From Gammaproteobacteria bacterium (GTDB lineage Bacteria > Pseudomonadota > Gammaproteobacteria > Xanthomonadales > SZUA-36), in the NCBI GenBank assembly GCA_030428105.1, contig JAUIBE010000004.1, forward strand, positions 62,001-126,000: 64,000 bases of DNA, given 5' to 3'. Below are positions 37,764 to 47,397 of the stretch, one piece after another. The translations under genes and the position numbers were made by a program. Position 1 is the first letter of the stretch, and each line of letters opens with the position of its first letter. The notes beneath the pieces are model-generated. The model saw only the letters and a list, made by a program, of their open reading frames with translations, was not told where the DNA came from and did not search any database.

Positions 37764-40294
37764 TCAGAAGAAGCGGTAATCAAACTCCACGCCGATAAAG
37801 CGCTCTGAAAGCGACCCCGGGTGCACAAAGGACCCGCCGAACTCCGGCACCACCAGCACTTCACCCAGGAAGTCCTCGTCGGTGGCGTTGTTGGCAAACA
37901 CGGAAGCCCGCCACTTTTCAGCCTCAAGCCCAACGCGCACGTTGAACAGGCCGTAGGCGTCGCGTTGCGAGCGTGACAGGTCGGTACCGATCGAAGCCGG
38001 CAATCCCTGCAGTGTGGCCGCTACCTGGTCGTCCTGAACCGCGTGGAACCAGGTGGGACCAACGCGCGAGTAGTCGACACGGGTGAAGAAGTCCATGCCT
38101 GAACTCAGTGGCTGAACGTACTGCGCGGTCACGTTGATGGTGTACTCCGCCGCGCTGGGAATCTCGTTGCCCACCGTGTTGGTTCGCAGGGCGAATTCCT
38201 TGATTTCTCCATCCACGGCGCTGTACGCAGCACTCAGGCTGAAGTTGTCGGTGAGGTAGGCGGTGGCGCCCAGCTCGTAGCCTTGCAGCGAGGCCCGGTC
38301 GATGTTCTCAACAACGCGCAGCAAACCGAATGAGCCCACGTAGAACTCGAAGAACTGCATGTCATCGATGTCGGTGTAGAACACCGCGCCATCGAGCGAC
38401 AGGCGGCCATCGGCCAGTGTTGAGCGGAAGCCAAGTTCGTAGGAGCTGGAGGTTTCCTTCTCGTAGATGCCCGGCGGCGTCAGCAGGAAGGAACCCAGCG
38501 GAATACCTGGCTCAACCAGGAAATATTCCACCGTTTCACTGGTTCCGGAGTTGTTGAAGCCACCGCTCTTGAAACCGATGCCCCAGCTACCGAAGAAGGT
38601 CCAGTTTTCGGAAGCATTCCAGGCAAGGCTCACCTTGGGCTGCCACTCGGAGAAATCCTCGCTGCGATCCGGAATGGAATCGCGCAATACACCGGTCGAG
38701 AAATCGACAAAGTAGGCCGGGTTCAGCGGTGAGCCCTCGATGGGCACCCCGTCCAGGGTACAACCGCCGATGCCAAAGGCCGGGTCATTACACGGGTCGA
38801 TGTAGGTTGAAGTCTGCTGGCTTGGCGAAGGAACGTGGCTGGTTACGCTGCGGGATTCGCGGTCGTAACGCAGCGCCACGCTGGCCTCCAGGGTGTCGGT
38901 GATGTCGTAGTTGATAGAGCCAAACACCGCCCAGACGTCGGTGTTGAATGTATCGAGCAGCAGGGCCTCCACCAGGTCGGTGGAGAAGTTGCGCGGCAGG
39001 TTGTCGCGGCCATCGTCGCGCTGCTGCGAAACCCCAACATAGCGTTCCAGATCCAGGAAGTAGATACCCGTTTGCCAGCGCAGGCGCTGGTCTGCGCCCG
39101 AGGTCAGCGAGACCTGGAAACTGGTGTCGGTCTGGTTGTGCTCGTTGTACTGGAAACCGTCACAGGTTGACGGGGAGAACGGGGTCCACACCGAGGTATT
39201 GGGGTCACCGGTCAGGATGCCGGGCGACTGCACCGGAAAACCGGCCGTCTCCATGGCGGTCTGGATACAGGTGGCCTCGTCGAAGAAGAATCCGAACGAA
39301 CCACTGGTGCCGTCCGCGATGTAGCCGTCTTCCATGTCGGCATGCAGCACCCACGCGCTCAGCGTTCCCCAATCCAGGTCGTAATCGGCTTTGACCGAAA
39401 TCTCGGTGTTGTTGTTCTTGTTCGGCGACGTGACGTTGGGCGAGAACACGAAATCCTGCTCGTTCACATCAATGAACGCGTCCGGGCCGATAAACGCCTC
39501 GAACAGCGGCAGCGCGAAGGCTGCGTTGAAGGCAATGGAGCCGCCCTCGTACTCGCTGTAGCGCAGCTTGGTGTCCACGGTCAGCTTGTCGTTCACTTCC
39601 CAGAGCAGCCGGCCGTTGACGCTCCACTCCTTGGCGTCATTCAACTCGTCATCGGTTTGCCGATAGTTGTTGTAGAACCAGCCATCGGTCTTGCGGTAAT
39701 CCACGCTGAACCTTCCGTACAGCGTGTCTTCAACCAACGGGCCGGAAATCATCGCATCCGCGGTGTAGGTGCTGTTGGAAGCAACGCTGGTGCCGATCTC
39801 CGCCTCTGCCTCCATGCTGGGGTCGCGGGTGGAATCACCGCGCCCGACGAGGCTGAGCGACCGTAGAAGGCGCCCTGCGGTCCTTTGATCACTTCAACCT
39901 GCTTGAGGTCGGAGTACTCGCGCTTGAACGCCCACGGGTTGGAATAGTGAATGCCGTCGATGATGTAGGCGAAGTTGGCCTCGGCATCGCGCGCCCTGGC
40001 AAGGCCGCGGATGCTGACCTGCATATCGGCTGCGTAGGAGCCGTAAAACATGGTGACGCCAGGTGTCAGCGCCACGATCTCGTCGGCGCTTTCAATGCCG
40101 GCCCGCTGAATATCAGACTCGGTAAGCACGCTGACAAGGGTTGGCACGTCATCCAGGGACTCTTCCCTGGCGCGCGCGGTTACAACAATTTCTTCAAGGA
40201 CCTGCGCCTGCGCCACTTCTGCGGTCATGACCGGGAGAACCGGTGCAAGCGAAAAACAAGCTAAGACTATCCCCAGTACTTTTGATTGGTTCAT
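37764..40294 (-). pseudogene. TonB-dependent receptor split by a single-base frameshift
   Basis: The N-terminal part (40294 down to about 39836) has a signal peptide, LEEIVVTARAREESLDDVP (TonB-box-like start) and the plug ending KGPQGAFYGRSASSGAVI. The barrel continues in another frame as STRDPSMEAEAEIGTSVASN, running to 37764 and ending FDYRFF. Joining GAVI to STRDPSMEA needs one base; nothing else is missing, and the total of about 843 codons is normal. It could be a recent mutation or a sequencing error. The ATG at 40294 has GGAGGAAG upstream. By position it is the outer-membrane importer for the catabolic genes that follow; the plug resembles receptors for organic acids, terpenoids or steroids rather than siderophores, but that is a guess. 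Confidence 0.85.
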
Positions 40295-40391
40295 TGCTTC
40301 CTCCGAACGTAGGAACCAGGCACAGGCCACTCTTTTTATCCGGAAAATTCCGGGATTGGTGTCTATTACGTATGCCTAATGAAGAATATAG

Positions 40392-40409
40392 CATCTAATA
40401 TATAAGATG
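40392..40409. promoter_or_regulatory. inverted repeat CATCT-N8-AGATG upstream of the TonB receptor
   Basis: CATCT (40392-40396) and AGATG (40405-40409) flank AATATATA in an AT-rich stretch about 100 bases before the receptor ATG. The core TAATATA recurs at 46877-46883 and, on the other strand, at 53096-53102, in the other two intergenic control regions of the island. It may be a binding site for the island's GntR-type regulator or simply a shared -10-like sequence. Confidence 0.35.
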
Positions 40410-40481
40410 TCACGAAGGGTCTGACAGATGGATCCGGTGGTGTTTTTCCAGGGTTTTGTGGCGCTGAATCGGGTGCTGATT

Positions 40482-41240
40482 TCAGCCCAGGTTGAGCATG
40501 GGAAGACGGCGCAAAGTGTTACCCCCGTTGGGCTGCAGGATCTGGCCGGTTAGATAGGCTTCTTCGCTGCACAGCCACAGGACCGTGGCTGCCACATCAT
40601 CTGCTGTGTTCAAACGCCCCAGCGGGATTTCTTCTTCAAACGCCTCGGCCACGCCCTCAACCTCCATGAAGCCGTCGGTCATGGGGCTGGGCGTAAAGCC
40701 GGGTGATACGGCGTTCACCTTGATGCCCTGGTTGCCGTATTCGAGCGCGGCAATGCGCACCAGGTGCTCGGTGCCGGCCTTGGCGCCCATGTAGGCCGCG
40801 TGATTTGGCCAGGGCAAGGTGGCGGTAATGGAAGACAAGGTCACAATGGATGCGCCGCGTTTCATCTGCGCAGCCATGTGCTTCAAAAACAGGAATGGGC
40901 CAACGTAGTGAATATCAACAGCCCGGCGCAATGTGGCTTCGTCGGTCTCGGCGATGTGGCCCATGATGGCCTCGCCGGCACAGTTCACCGCAAGGTCCAA
41001 ATGACCATGGCGCTCAACCGCCGACTTCGCCAGCGCCTCGAGATCGGATTCAACCGTGATGTCACATACCTGGCCCTCGGCACCGATCTCGGCCGCCAGC
41101 GCATCGACTTTCTCCTGTCGCCGGGAAGCGACGATGACCGTGGCGCCCTCCTCCACCAGGCGGCGTGCAATAACGCCTCCCATGGAACGGGCATCAGAAG
41201 CGCCCAAAACGATTGCGACCTTGTTTTCAAACCTGCTCAT
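40482..41240 (-). CDS. SDR-family oxidoreductase
   Basis: 252-residue NAD(P)-dependent short-chain dehydrogenase. The catalytic Ser-Tyr-Lys is present (LSSITATLPWPNHAAYMGAKAG) and so is a variant NAG motif (NCAGEA). The nucleotide-binding Gly motif is unusual, GASDARSMGG rather than TGxxxGxG, somewhat like the enoyl-ACP-reductase branch. Last gene of the 46.8-to-40.5 kb operon; likely oxidises a hydroxyacyl intermediate. Confidence 0.88.
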   Translation of the reverse strand: MSRFENKVAIVLGASDARSMGGVIARRLVEEGATVIVASRRQEKVDALAAEIGAEGQVCDITVESDLEALAKSAVERHGHLDLAVNCAGEAIMGHIAETDEATLRRAVDIHYVGPFLFLKHMAAQMKRGASIVTLSSITATLPWPNHAAYMGAKAGTEHLVRIAALEYGNQGIKVNAVSPGFTPSPMTDGFMEVEGVAEAFEEEIPLGRLNTADDVAATVLWLCSEEAYLTGQILQPNGGNTLRRLPMLNLG

Positions 41241-41288
41241 AACTGTCTCCGAGGAATGGGGTTCACTGACCGCACAGCCTGGCGCGGT

Positions 41289-42011
41289 CTATCGCAGTTC
41301 GTCCCAGATGCCCTGGGCCTGGGGGTTGCGCATTTCGTCCAGCACAGTGCCCACCAGCCCGGCGGCGCGGGAAATAACCGCCAGCCCTTTTCCGGCCTCG
41401 GGCGGCAGGCCCATATCGAGAACGATGGCGCCAGAAAGCCCGGCAGCATTCACCACCAGTGATTTACCACTACTTGCCGCGAAAGCATCGGCAACCGCAA
41501 ACAGCAGCGCGCAAGCCGCACCGGCCACCCCGGTCTGCCTGGCAATTTCCATCAGCTTCGGGGTGCGGGGGTCGCCGTTCTTGTGCTCCGGGTGACCCAG
41601 GCCGGGTATCTTTTCGCCACGCGACCTGGCGCGTTCGACAATCTTTTCCGCCAACGCTGGAATGGCCAGCAAGTCGACCTCGCCAGGCGCTTCGGCCAGC
41701 GCATCCTGGAGCAGGGCCGCGGTGAGCTGCATGGTGCCCAGGTAGCGTGAGCCGGCGCCATTCAGCCCGGACGCGATCGCTGCCTGCATCGACTCGGGCG
41801 CACCCAGCAAGGTGAGACGGGTCGCGAGGGAACTGGGTGTCACGCCGTGGTCGACAAAAGTGGTCAACAACACATCGATCATCCGCGCCTGTTCCGGCGT
41901 CGGCCGCTGCCCGCCGGTCATCGCCGTGTAGGTCAGTTCGGCGAAGCTCCATTGGCCCATCACGTCCTCGACGAGGTCGTGGCCACATACCAGGATCTGG
42001 TCTTGGCTCAT
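41289..42011 (-). CDS. citryl-CoA lyase-like protein (citrate-synthase fold)
   Basis: 240 residues, about the large-domain core of citrate synthase, of the kind annotated as citryl-CoA lyase. It retains GLNGAGSRYLGTMQLTAALLQD and GLGHPEHKNGDPRTPKL, equivalent to the conserved GxxHP active-site region. Such proteins cleave or form a C-C bond of a 3-hydroxyacyl-CoA with acetyl-CoA as the small product. It is coupled to the MaoC gene by a 4-base ATGA overlap, so a retro-Claisen last step is a reasonable guess. The substrate need not be citryl-CoA. Confidence 0.82.
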   Translation of the reverse strand: MSQDQILVCGHDLVEDVMGQWSFAELTYTAMTGGQRPTPEQARMIDVLLTTFVDHGVTPSSLATRLTLLGAPESMQAAIASGLNGAGSRYLGTMQLTAALLQDALAEAPGEVDLLAIPALAEKIVERARSRGEKIPGLGHPEHKNGDPRTPKLMEIARQTGVAGAACALLFAVADAFAASSGKSLVVNAAGLSGAIVLDMGLPPEAGKGLAVISRAAGLVGTVLDEMRNPQAQGIWDELR

Positions 42012-42523
42012 GCTGCTGGTTCCTTGTCGCGGCAGGCGACAATCAATGTCCAAATACTCTCAAGCACCACCTCGCCATGCTGGTTCAGCGCATCTCGCTG
42101 GAGCACAACGATGCCGCGGTCTCCCTTGCTGGTGCGTCGCAGGCTGGTGACCTCAAGCCTGACGTGCAGGGTGTCGCCGATCTTGGTGGAACGCTTCCAT
42201 TTGCACTCCAGGCCGCCCAGGCCAACGATGGTTTCTCCCAGCGACTGCATGAGCGGAACCCGGGTGCACAACCCGGAAAGAATCGACAACACCAACAGGC
42301 CATGGGCGATACGCCCGCCATGGACTGTGCCCGAGGCGTACACCTCGTCGATGTGCAAGGCGTTGTAATCGCCGGAAAGCCCTGCGAACGCCACCACGTC
42401 CGCCTCGGTGACCGTTCGTGCAGCACTTTCGTAAGTCATGCCCTCGGCCAGGTCCTCGAAATAGCGCACGGAAATTTCCGGTGCGGCGGGCCTTGTCGCG
42501 GTTACTTCATGGGTGGTTGTCAT
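42008..42523 (-). CDS. MaoC-family hydratase/dehydratase
   Basis: 171-residue hot-dog-fold protein with the hydratase-2 motif: GDYNALHIDEVYA, then GGRIAHGLLVLSI (catalytic Asp and His). It would add water to an enoyl-CoA. Overlaps both neighbours (SDR and lyase) by 4 bases, so the three are translated together. Confidence 0.92.
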   Translation of the reverse strand: MTTTHEVTATRPAAPEISVRYFEDLAEGMTYESAARTVTEADVVAFAGLSGDYNALHIDEVYASGTVHGGRIAHGLLVLSILSGLCTRVPLMQSLGETIVGLGGLECKWKRSTKIGDTLHVRLEVTSLRRTSKGDRGIVVLQRDALNQHGEVVLESIWTLIVACRDKEPAA

Positions 42524-43263
42524 GAGTAGCGCCCCCCGGTTACGTGCAGAACCTCGCCACTGATATAGCCTGCGCTGTTGCTGGCCAGGAACAACACCGC
42601 ATCGGCAATTTCCTCAGGTTGGCCGACGCGGTTCAGTGGAGATTTTTCAATGGAGCGCTGCTTGAGCACGTCGTAGTTTTCCAGTGCCAACATCCCCTCG
42701 GTTTCGATAAAGCCCGGGGCCACCGCATTGACCGTGACGCCGAAGCGTCCGCTTTCCAGGCTCAGGGCCCGGGTAAATCCATTCAGGCCGGCCTTGGCGG
42801 CGGAGTAGTTGGTTTGCCCGGGATTACCAAGGTGGGAGCGCGATGAAATATTGATGACGCGGCCCCAGTTGCGCTCATGCATTGCCGGGATCGTCGCCCG
42901 TACACAGTTGAAGGCGCCGATCAGGATGACATCCACCACCCTGCGCCAATCTTCAACGTCGATCCTGGTTAGGAACCCGTCGCTCGGAAATCCTGCGTTA
43001 TTGACCAGGATGTCCGGGCTATGCCAGCGATCGGCTATCGCCTGCACCGCGTTGTTCACCTGGTCCAGATCCACAACGTCGGCCGCAATGCCCATGGCGC
43101 GGGGCGAGTCGAGCTCCGCAGCAGCCGCTTCGGCCAATGTTTCATCAATGTCCAGGAAGGCAACCGATGCCCCGCTGTCATGCAGCGCGCAAGCGATCGA
43201 ACGCCCTATTCCACGCGCCGCTCCCGTCACCAGCGCCACTTTTCCGTTCAGGTCCAGATCCAT
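42520..43263 (-). CDS. SDR-family 3-oxoacyl reductase/hydroxyacyl dehydrogenase-like
   Basis: 247 residues, classical FabG-like SDR: TGAARGIGRSIA, VNNAGFPSDG, ISSRSHLGNPGQTNYSAAKAG (Ser/Tyr/Lys), NAVAPGFIETEG, and GEVLHVTGGRYS at the C-terminus. Likely oxidises the 3-hydroxyacyl-CoA produced by the MaoC hydratase or reduces a ketoacyl-CoA. Linked by a 4-base overlap to the MaoC gene. Confidence 0.92.
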   Translation of the reverse strand: MDLDLNGKVALVTGAARGIGRSIACALHDSGASVAFLDIDETLAEAAAAELDSPRAMGIAADVVDLDQVNNAVQAIADRWHSPDILVNNAGFPSDGFLTRIDVEDWRRVVDVILIGAFNCVRATIPAMHERNWGRVINISSRSHLGNPGQTNYSAAKAGLNGFTRALSLESGRFGVTVNAVAPGFIETEGMLALENYDVLKQRSIEKSPLNRVGQPEEIADAVLFLASNSAGYISGEVLHVTGGRYS

Positions 43264-43296
43264 TCAAAACACCTTCTTCGTCTTGTTCGTTTCGCG

Positions 43297-44493
43297 TTAT
43301 GCGCCTGGGGTTCCCGCGTGCCCTCCGCCGCGGGGTAGTAGTTCGCAGGTAGCCAATCCGGCCATCTGGATGCCTTCGGAGACTTCGAACGAGGCATTCA
43401 GGTTTTCGTGGGCTGACCCCTTAGCTATGTAGTTAATGACCTGCTGGCCTTCGCTGGAGTTGGCGTCAACCGGGTAGACCTGGCCCTCACGATTGAGCAT
43501 GCACGGCAGGAAGCCAGCACGGCGCTTTCCGGGTTCGTCCACGCGCAGCCACGCCAACGCGGTCATCCTTGCGTCCCGGTGCCATGGCAGCAGCGGCCAG
43601 CCCTCGCGTGGCGCCAGGGCGTATGACTCATCGGTTTCAGGGTCACGGGGCGGCTGGTCCTGGACAATTTCCCTGGGACCGCGGAATTCGGAAAGGTCGA
43701 AAACAAAATGGCCAAGCCCGTAGAAGATGGGCGAACCCCGGTACCACTCCATGCCCCGCAGCACGTGGTGGTGATGTCCAATCACCGCATCTGCGCCATG
43801 GTCCACCGCGAAGTGCGCCAGGCGGGTCTCGTGGTCGCTCAGGACAAAGGGGCGCTTGTAGTCACCGCCGTGAAACTGGACCACGACAATGTCTGCCTCG
43901 GCGCGCGCCGACAGTATGTCTTCGCGGATGTGGTCCATATCCTCTTGCACGGGAACCGTTGAGCAAACCGGCGGTGTTCCAGGCGACCACACGTTGGGTA
44001 AGAGGTCGCGGTAGTAGTTATGCGCACGCGCCGGCGCCAGGCCCGGCCAGTCGTCCAGCGCCTCGTAGCCGCGCGGGAAAAATGATGCGTAGGCCAGGTA
44101 CGCCACGGTTTTGCCGTTGGCTTCCAGAAACGCTGGCTTGCGGGCGTCATCAAGATTGTGCCCGGTACCCACATGCGCGATGCCGGCTGCTTCCAGGTGC
44201 CGGTGCATCTCGAACAGGCCTTTATGGCCGGCGTCCAGGGCGTGATTGTTGGCCAGTGTCAGCAGGTCAAAGCCAGCATTGGCCATGGAGGGAACGTTGG
44301 CCGGATCGGCAGTCACTGGCACCGTCACTCCGGGCGAGTGCTCCACGTTTTCGGCATAAGCGCACTCGCAATTACCGGACAGCAGGTCGGGCTCGGCGAG
44401 CGCATCACGCACCAGGTCGAATGCCTTGTCGGGCTGGTCACGGTCAACCAGCAGGTCGCCGGCGAAGCCCAGCATTAACTTGCCATTCGTCAT
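43297..44493 (-). CDS. CapA-family (poly-gamma-glutamate synthesis-like) phosphoesterase-fold protein
   Basis: 398 residues of the PGA_cap/CapA family, a calcineurin-like metallophosphatase fold: MLGFAGDLLVDRD, GNCECAYA, LANNHALDAGHKGL, VVQFHGGDY and GADAVIGHHHHVLRG. It lacks a signal peptide, unlike capsule CapA proteins, so it is probably cytoplasmic. It sits inside the acyl-CoA operon, overlapping the synthetase by 4 bases. CapA homologues there have no assigned role that I know; hydrolysis of a CoA- or nucleotide-type phosphoester is speculative. Confidence 0.85.
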   Translation of the reverse strand: MTNGKLMLGFAGDLLVDRDQPDKAFDLVRDALAEPDLLSGNCECAYAENVEHSPGVTVPVTADPANVPSMANAGFDLLTLANNHALDAGHKGLFEMHRHLEAAGIAHVGTGHNLDDARKPAFLEANGKTVAYLAYASFFPRGYEALDDWPGLAPARAHNYYRDLLPNVWSPGTPPVCSTVPVQEDMDHIREDILSARAEADIVVVQFHGGDYKRPFVLSDHETRLAHFAVDHGADAVIGHHHHVLRGMEWYRGSPIFYGLGHFVFDLSEFRGPREIVQDQPPRDPETDESYALAPREGWPLLPWHRDARMTALAWLRVDEPGKRRAGFLPCMLNREGQVYPVDANSSEGQQVINYIAKGSAHENLNASFEVSEGIQMAGLATCELLPRGGGHAGTPGA

Positions 44494-46148
44494 TGATTCA
44501 AAGCCTCCCTGGCCAGGTCTCGCAATTTGTGTTTCACAACCTTGTCTCCATTGGCGCTTCGAGTCATGGGGAACTGCTGGAGCACCTGGAGCACCGATGG
44601 CACCTTGTAAGAGGCCATGTTTTCCTTGCAGAAGGCCCTGAGTGCTACATCGTCCACCCCGGCCCCTTCCCGGAGAATGACGAATGCCGCCGCCAACTCT
44701 TCGCCCTGTCCGTCCGGAATGGCCACAACCTGTGCGGCGCTGACATCCGGATGACTTTGCAGCATCGACTCAATTTCGCCCGGGTTCACCAGGAAGCCTT
44801 TCAGCCGCATGGCGTCACCCAGCCGTGAGATGTAGAGAAATTGCTGGCCGCTGTCGTCCGGCAGGCAACCGAGGTCCTGTGACCGGTACCAGCCGTCCGT
44901 GGTCCGGGCGGCTGCCGTGGCCTCCGGGTTAGCCAGGTATCCGCGGGTCACCACGGGGCCTTTGAACTGTAGTTCGCCGTGGGTGCCAGGCGCCAGTTCC
45001 TCGTCATTTTCACTTGCCACGCGCACTTGCATACCGGGACTGACCAGCACCCCGCCCGCTGCGCTGCGCTGCTCGATACCTGCGTTGTCACCCCAGAAAG
45101 AGGCCAGCGCCAATACTTCCGAGGAGCCGTAAACATTGGTCAGGCGGAATCCAAACTCCGTTTCGGCGCGCGCGACCACGGACTCGAGAGAGCCGCCGGC
45201 GGAGAAGACCAGCCGCAGTGAAGCCAGGTCCGCCGGGTTGTCACTGGCGTGGTCCAGCAGTTTTCGCATCAACGGCTCAGTCAGCGCCATCATCGTCACC
45301 CCATGACGAGCGATGGTCTCAACTATTTTGGCGGTGTCGTACTCTTCCACCATGATGGCGCGAGCGCCGGCGGACATGGCGGCCAGGAGCAGGGTGTAGC
45401 CATAGGCGCCACAAGGCGGCAGCGCACCCAGTACCACGTCATTGGCCGTAATTGCTGCTCGGCTTGCAACTGCCTGCGCATGCGAAAGCAGCACGGGCTC
45501 ACGGTGCACAGCCAGCTTTGGCGCAGAGGTAGTGCCCGAAGTGGAGAACGCAATCATGCGCTCATTGAGGGCGTTGTCCGGGGCTTCCAGCGCCGCCCCG
45601 CTGGCCTCGATGGCCGCCAGGTTTTCGCGCCGCACACCCGTAATCTCACCCGGCGCCGATTCCGCGTCCGCCAGCTCGATCAGCCATTCCAGCGAAGCCT
45701 TGCCCCGCTCCTTCATGGCCTGGTGCGCGGCACCCAGTATCGCGGTGAAATCAATGCCCCGGAACTGCGAGTCGACAAATACCGCCCGGCAAGCGCCCAG
45801 GGACAGGTAGTGATCAACCTCGGTGGCCTTGCTCCAGGTATTGATGGGGATGGTCAGCAAGCCCAGCCGTGCAGCCGCGAAATGCACCAGCAACCAGTCG
45901 GGACGGTTGGGCAACAGGATCGCAACTGCATCGCCGGGGCGCAGCCCGAGCGCCTGCAACCCGGCAGCGATCCTGGCCGAGCGAAGGTCGAGCTCGTCGG
46001 CCCGCAATGCAGACCCGCCCTCGGCGGAAATCAAGGCGTCCCTGCCCAAAAATGCTTCCCTGCGTGAGGTCAGCCACTGCGCCAACGCGGGCGCGTGACC
46101 GGAATCGCAGTCCGATTGTGATGGTGCCGAATGTAGATCAGCGGTCAT
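44490..46148 (-). CDS. AMP-dependent acyl-CoA synthetase
   Basis: 552-residue ANL-superfamily ligase. AMP-binding P-loop IAFSTSGTTSAPKLAVHREP, adenylate motif NVYGSSEVLALASFWG (YG-x-[ST]-E type), DGWYRSQDLGCL, SRLGDAMRLKGFLVNPGEIE, and a C-terminal catalytic Lys region (SANGDKVVKHKLRD). It would activate the imported acid with ATP and CoA. Second gene of the operon, 26 bases after the NTF2-like gene. Confidence 0.93.
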   Translation of the reverse strand: MTADLHSAPSQSDCDSGHAPALAQWLTSRREAFLGRDALISAEGGSALRADELDLRSARIAAGLQALGLRPGDAVAILLPNRPDWLLVHFAAARLGLLTIPINTWSKATEVDHYLSLGACRAVFVDSQFRGIDFTAILGAAHQAMKERGKASLEWLIELADAESAPGEITGVRRENLAAIEASGAALEAPDNALNERMIAFSTSGTTSAPKLAVHREPVLLSHAQAVASRAAITANDVVLGALPPCGAYGYTLLLAAMSAGARAIMVEEYDTAKIVETIARHGVTMMALTEPLMRKLLDHASDNPADLASLRLVFSAGGSLESVVARAETEFGFRLTNVYGSSEVLALASFWGDNAGIEQRSAAGGVLVSPGMQVRVASENDEELAPGTHGELQFKGPVVTRGYLANPEATAAARTTDGWYRSQDLGCLPDDSGQQFLYISRLGDAMRLKGFLVNPGEIESMLQSHPDVSAAQVVAIPDGQGEELAAAFVILREGAGVDDVALRAFCKENMASYKVPSVLQVLQQFPMTRSANGDKVVKHKLRDLAREALNQ

Positions 46149-46174
46149 TTAAGGCGTGAACCGGAAGCCAACGA

Positions 46175-46759
46175 TCAATCGAAGTCGGACATGTCGCCAA
46201 TAAACTGGCTGAGCATTCGCTTGCGTTCATCAAAGGTGAACACATCCTCGGGGTCCGGCTTGATCAACGTAAACGGCGCCAACTGGAACACGTCTTCGCC
46301 AATCAGCTTGGCGTCCTCGGTGTAGGGCCAGAACATCGCCAGCGGGCATTGCAGGATGTAAGTGGCCTCGAGGTCATCAACCTCGTAACCCATCTCCTGG
46401 GCTTCTGCACCGGTAACGAACTGGCCGAAGGTTGAGTAGGACGCCAGGCCCCAGTCATTGACGAACAATTGCTCTTCCTGAAGCCAGACGACGCGCTCAT
46501 TGAGTGCGGAATAAAACCCTTTCACCGGCTCGAGACCGTCGAAGTCCAGCAGGTCCGGTGTGCCCAGTTGCACCTGGTAGTGCGGCTCCGCGATGGTCAT
46601 CTTGTCGGTAAAAATGTGCTGCCACAGGTCACTGAACTCCAGTGCCGCGTGGCGGTTGTAGTTCAGCAGAATGGCGCGTCGGTGCGGATTGGTCTCTGCC
46701 ATCGCCGTCGCATAGCTGTTGCGCATGTAGTCTTCAAATGCTTTGAGGTATTTACTCAT
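46175..46759 (-). CDS. NTF2/SnoaL-like protein of unknown function
   Basis: 194 residues from the ATG at 46759, which has AAGGAAA 7 bases upstream. No signal peptide or catalytic motif. Tyr/Trp-rich with a pattern (LWQHIFTDKMTIAEPHY ... GFYSALNERVVWL) that may be an NTF2-like cone fold; that is a weak call. It leads the minus-strand operon of the island and is divergent from the B12-binding gene, sharing a 176-base control region. Confidence 0.7.
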   Translation of the reverse strand: MSKYLKAFEDYMRNSYATAMAETNPHRRAILLNYNRHAALEFSDLWQHIFTDKMTIAEPHYQVQLGTPDLLDFDGLEPVKGFYSALNERVVWLQEEQLFVNDWGLASYSTFGQFVTGAEAQEMGYEVDDLEATYILQCPLAMFWPYTEDAKLIGEDVFQLAPFTLIKPDPEDVFTFDERKRMLSQFIGDMSDFD

Positions 46760-46935
46760 GTGTTTTCCTTGAGCGCCGTGGTTACGCAATATCTGTCAGA
46801 ATCGAGCAAGCGGTTGAAATCGTCCCCCGTTATTACCTGCGAAGCTTGAGACGGGGCACGGCTCGCATGTAAAATATAATATATCAATTTTGATTGCGAA
46901 TGAAAAACTCAACTGGATCACTGGGAAAATAAGCC

Positions 46936-47397
46936 ATGAATGCACGTGTACTGGTAGCAAAACCCGGCCTGGACGGTCACGACCGCGGCGCAAAAATTGT
47001 CGCCCGAACCCTGCGTGATGCCGGATTCGAGGTGATTTATACCGGCATTCGCCAGGAACCTGCCCTGATTGCACGCATGGCAGCCCAGGAAGACGTCGAC
47101 ATCGTCGGCCTGAGCATTCTCAGCGGCGCGCATATTGCGCTTACCCGCAGCACCGTTGCCGCCTTGAAGGAAGCCAACGTCGGCCACGCCAAAATCATCG
47201 TCGGCGGCACGGTTCCCGAGGCCGACATTGCGAAACTCAAGGAGCTTGGCGCTGCAGACGTGTTCCCCACCGGAACCCGCATGGAAGACCTGGTCAGCCG
47301 TTGCCGGGCGCTGGTGGAAGAGCGAAACAAGCCGCTCAATGAGCGCAGGCAGGGCCAGCGCAGAAACGCTGCTTTCCCAGGCGCAGTCAGGCGATGA
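46936..47397 (+). CDS. acyl-CoA mutase B12-binding (small) subunit
   Basis: 153 residues. Adenosylcobalamin-binding signature GLDGHDRGAKIVA (D-x-H-x-x-G, the His replaces the lower ligand), SILSGAH and a GGTVP loop. It corresponds to the C-terminal domain of methylmalonyl-CoA mutase, here a separate gene as in isobutyryl-, hydroxyisobutyryl- and archaeal methylmalonyl-CoA mutases. The C-terminal 20 residues are basic and beyond the usual domain. Its large subunit is at 51450-53048, 4 kb away on the other strand. Confidence 0.95.
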   Translation: MNARVLVAKPGLDGHDRGAKIVARTLRDAGFEVIYTGIRQEPALIARMAAQEDVDIVGLSILSGAHIALTRSTVAALKEANVGHAKIIVGGTVPEADIAKLKELGAADVFPTGTRMEDLVSRCRALVEERNKPLNERRQGQRRNAAFPGAVRR

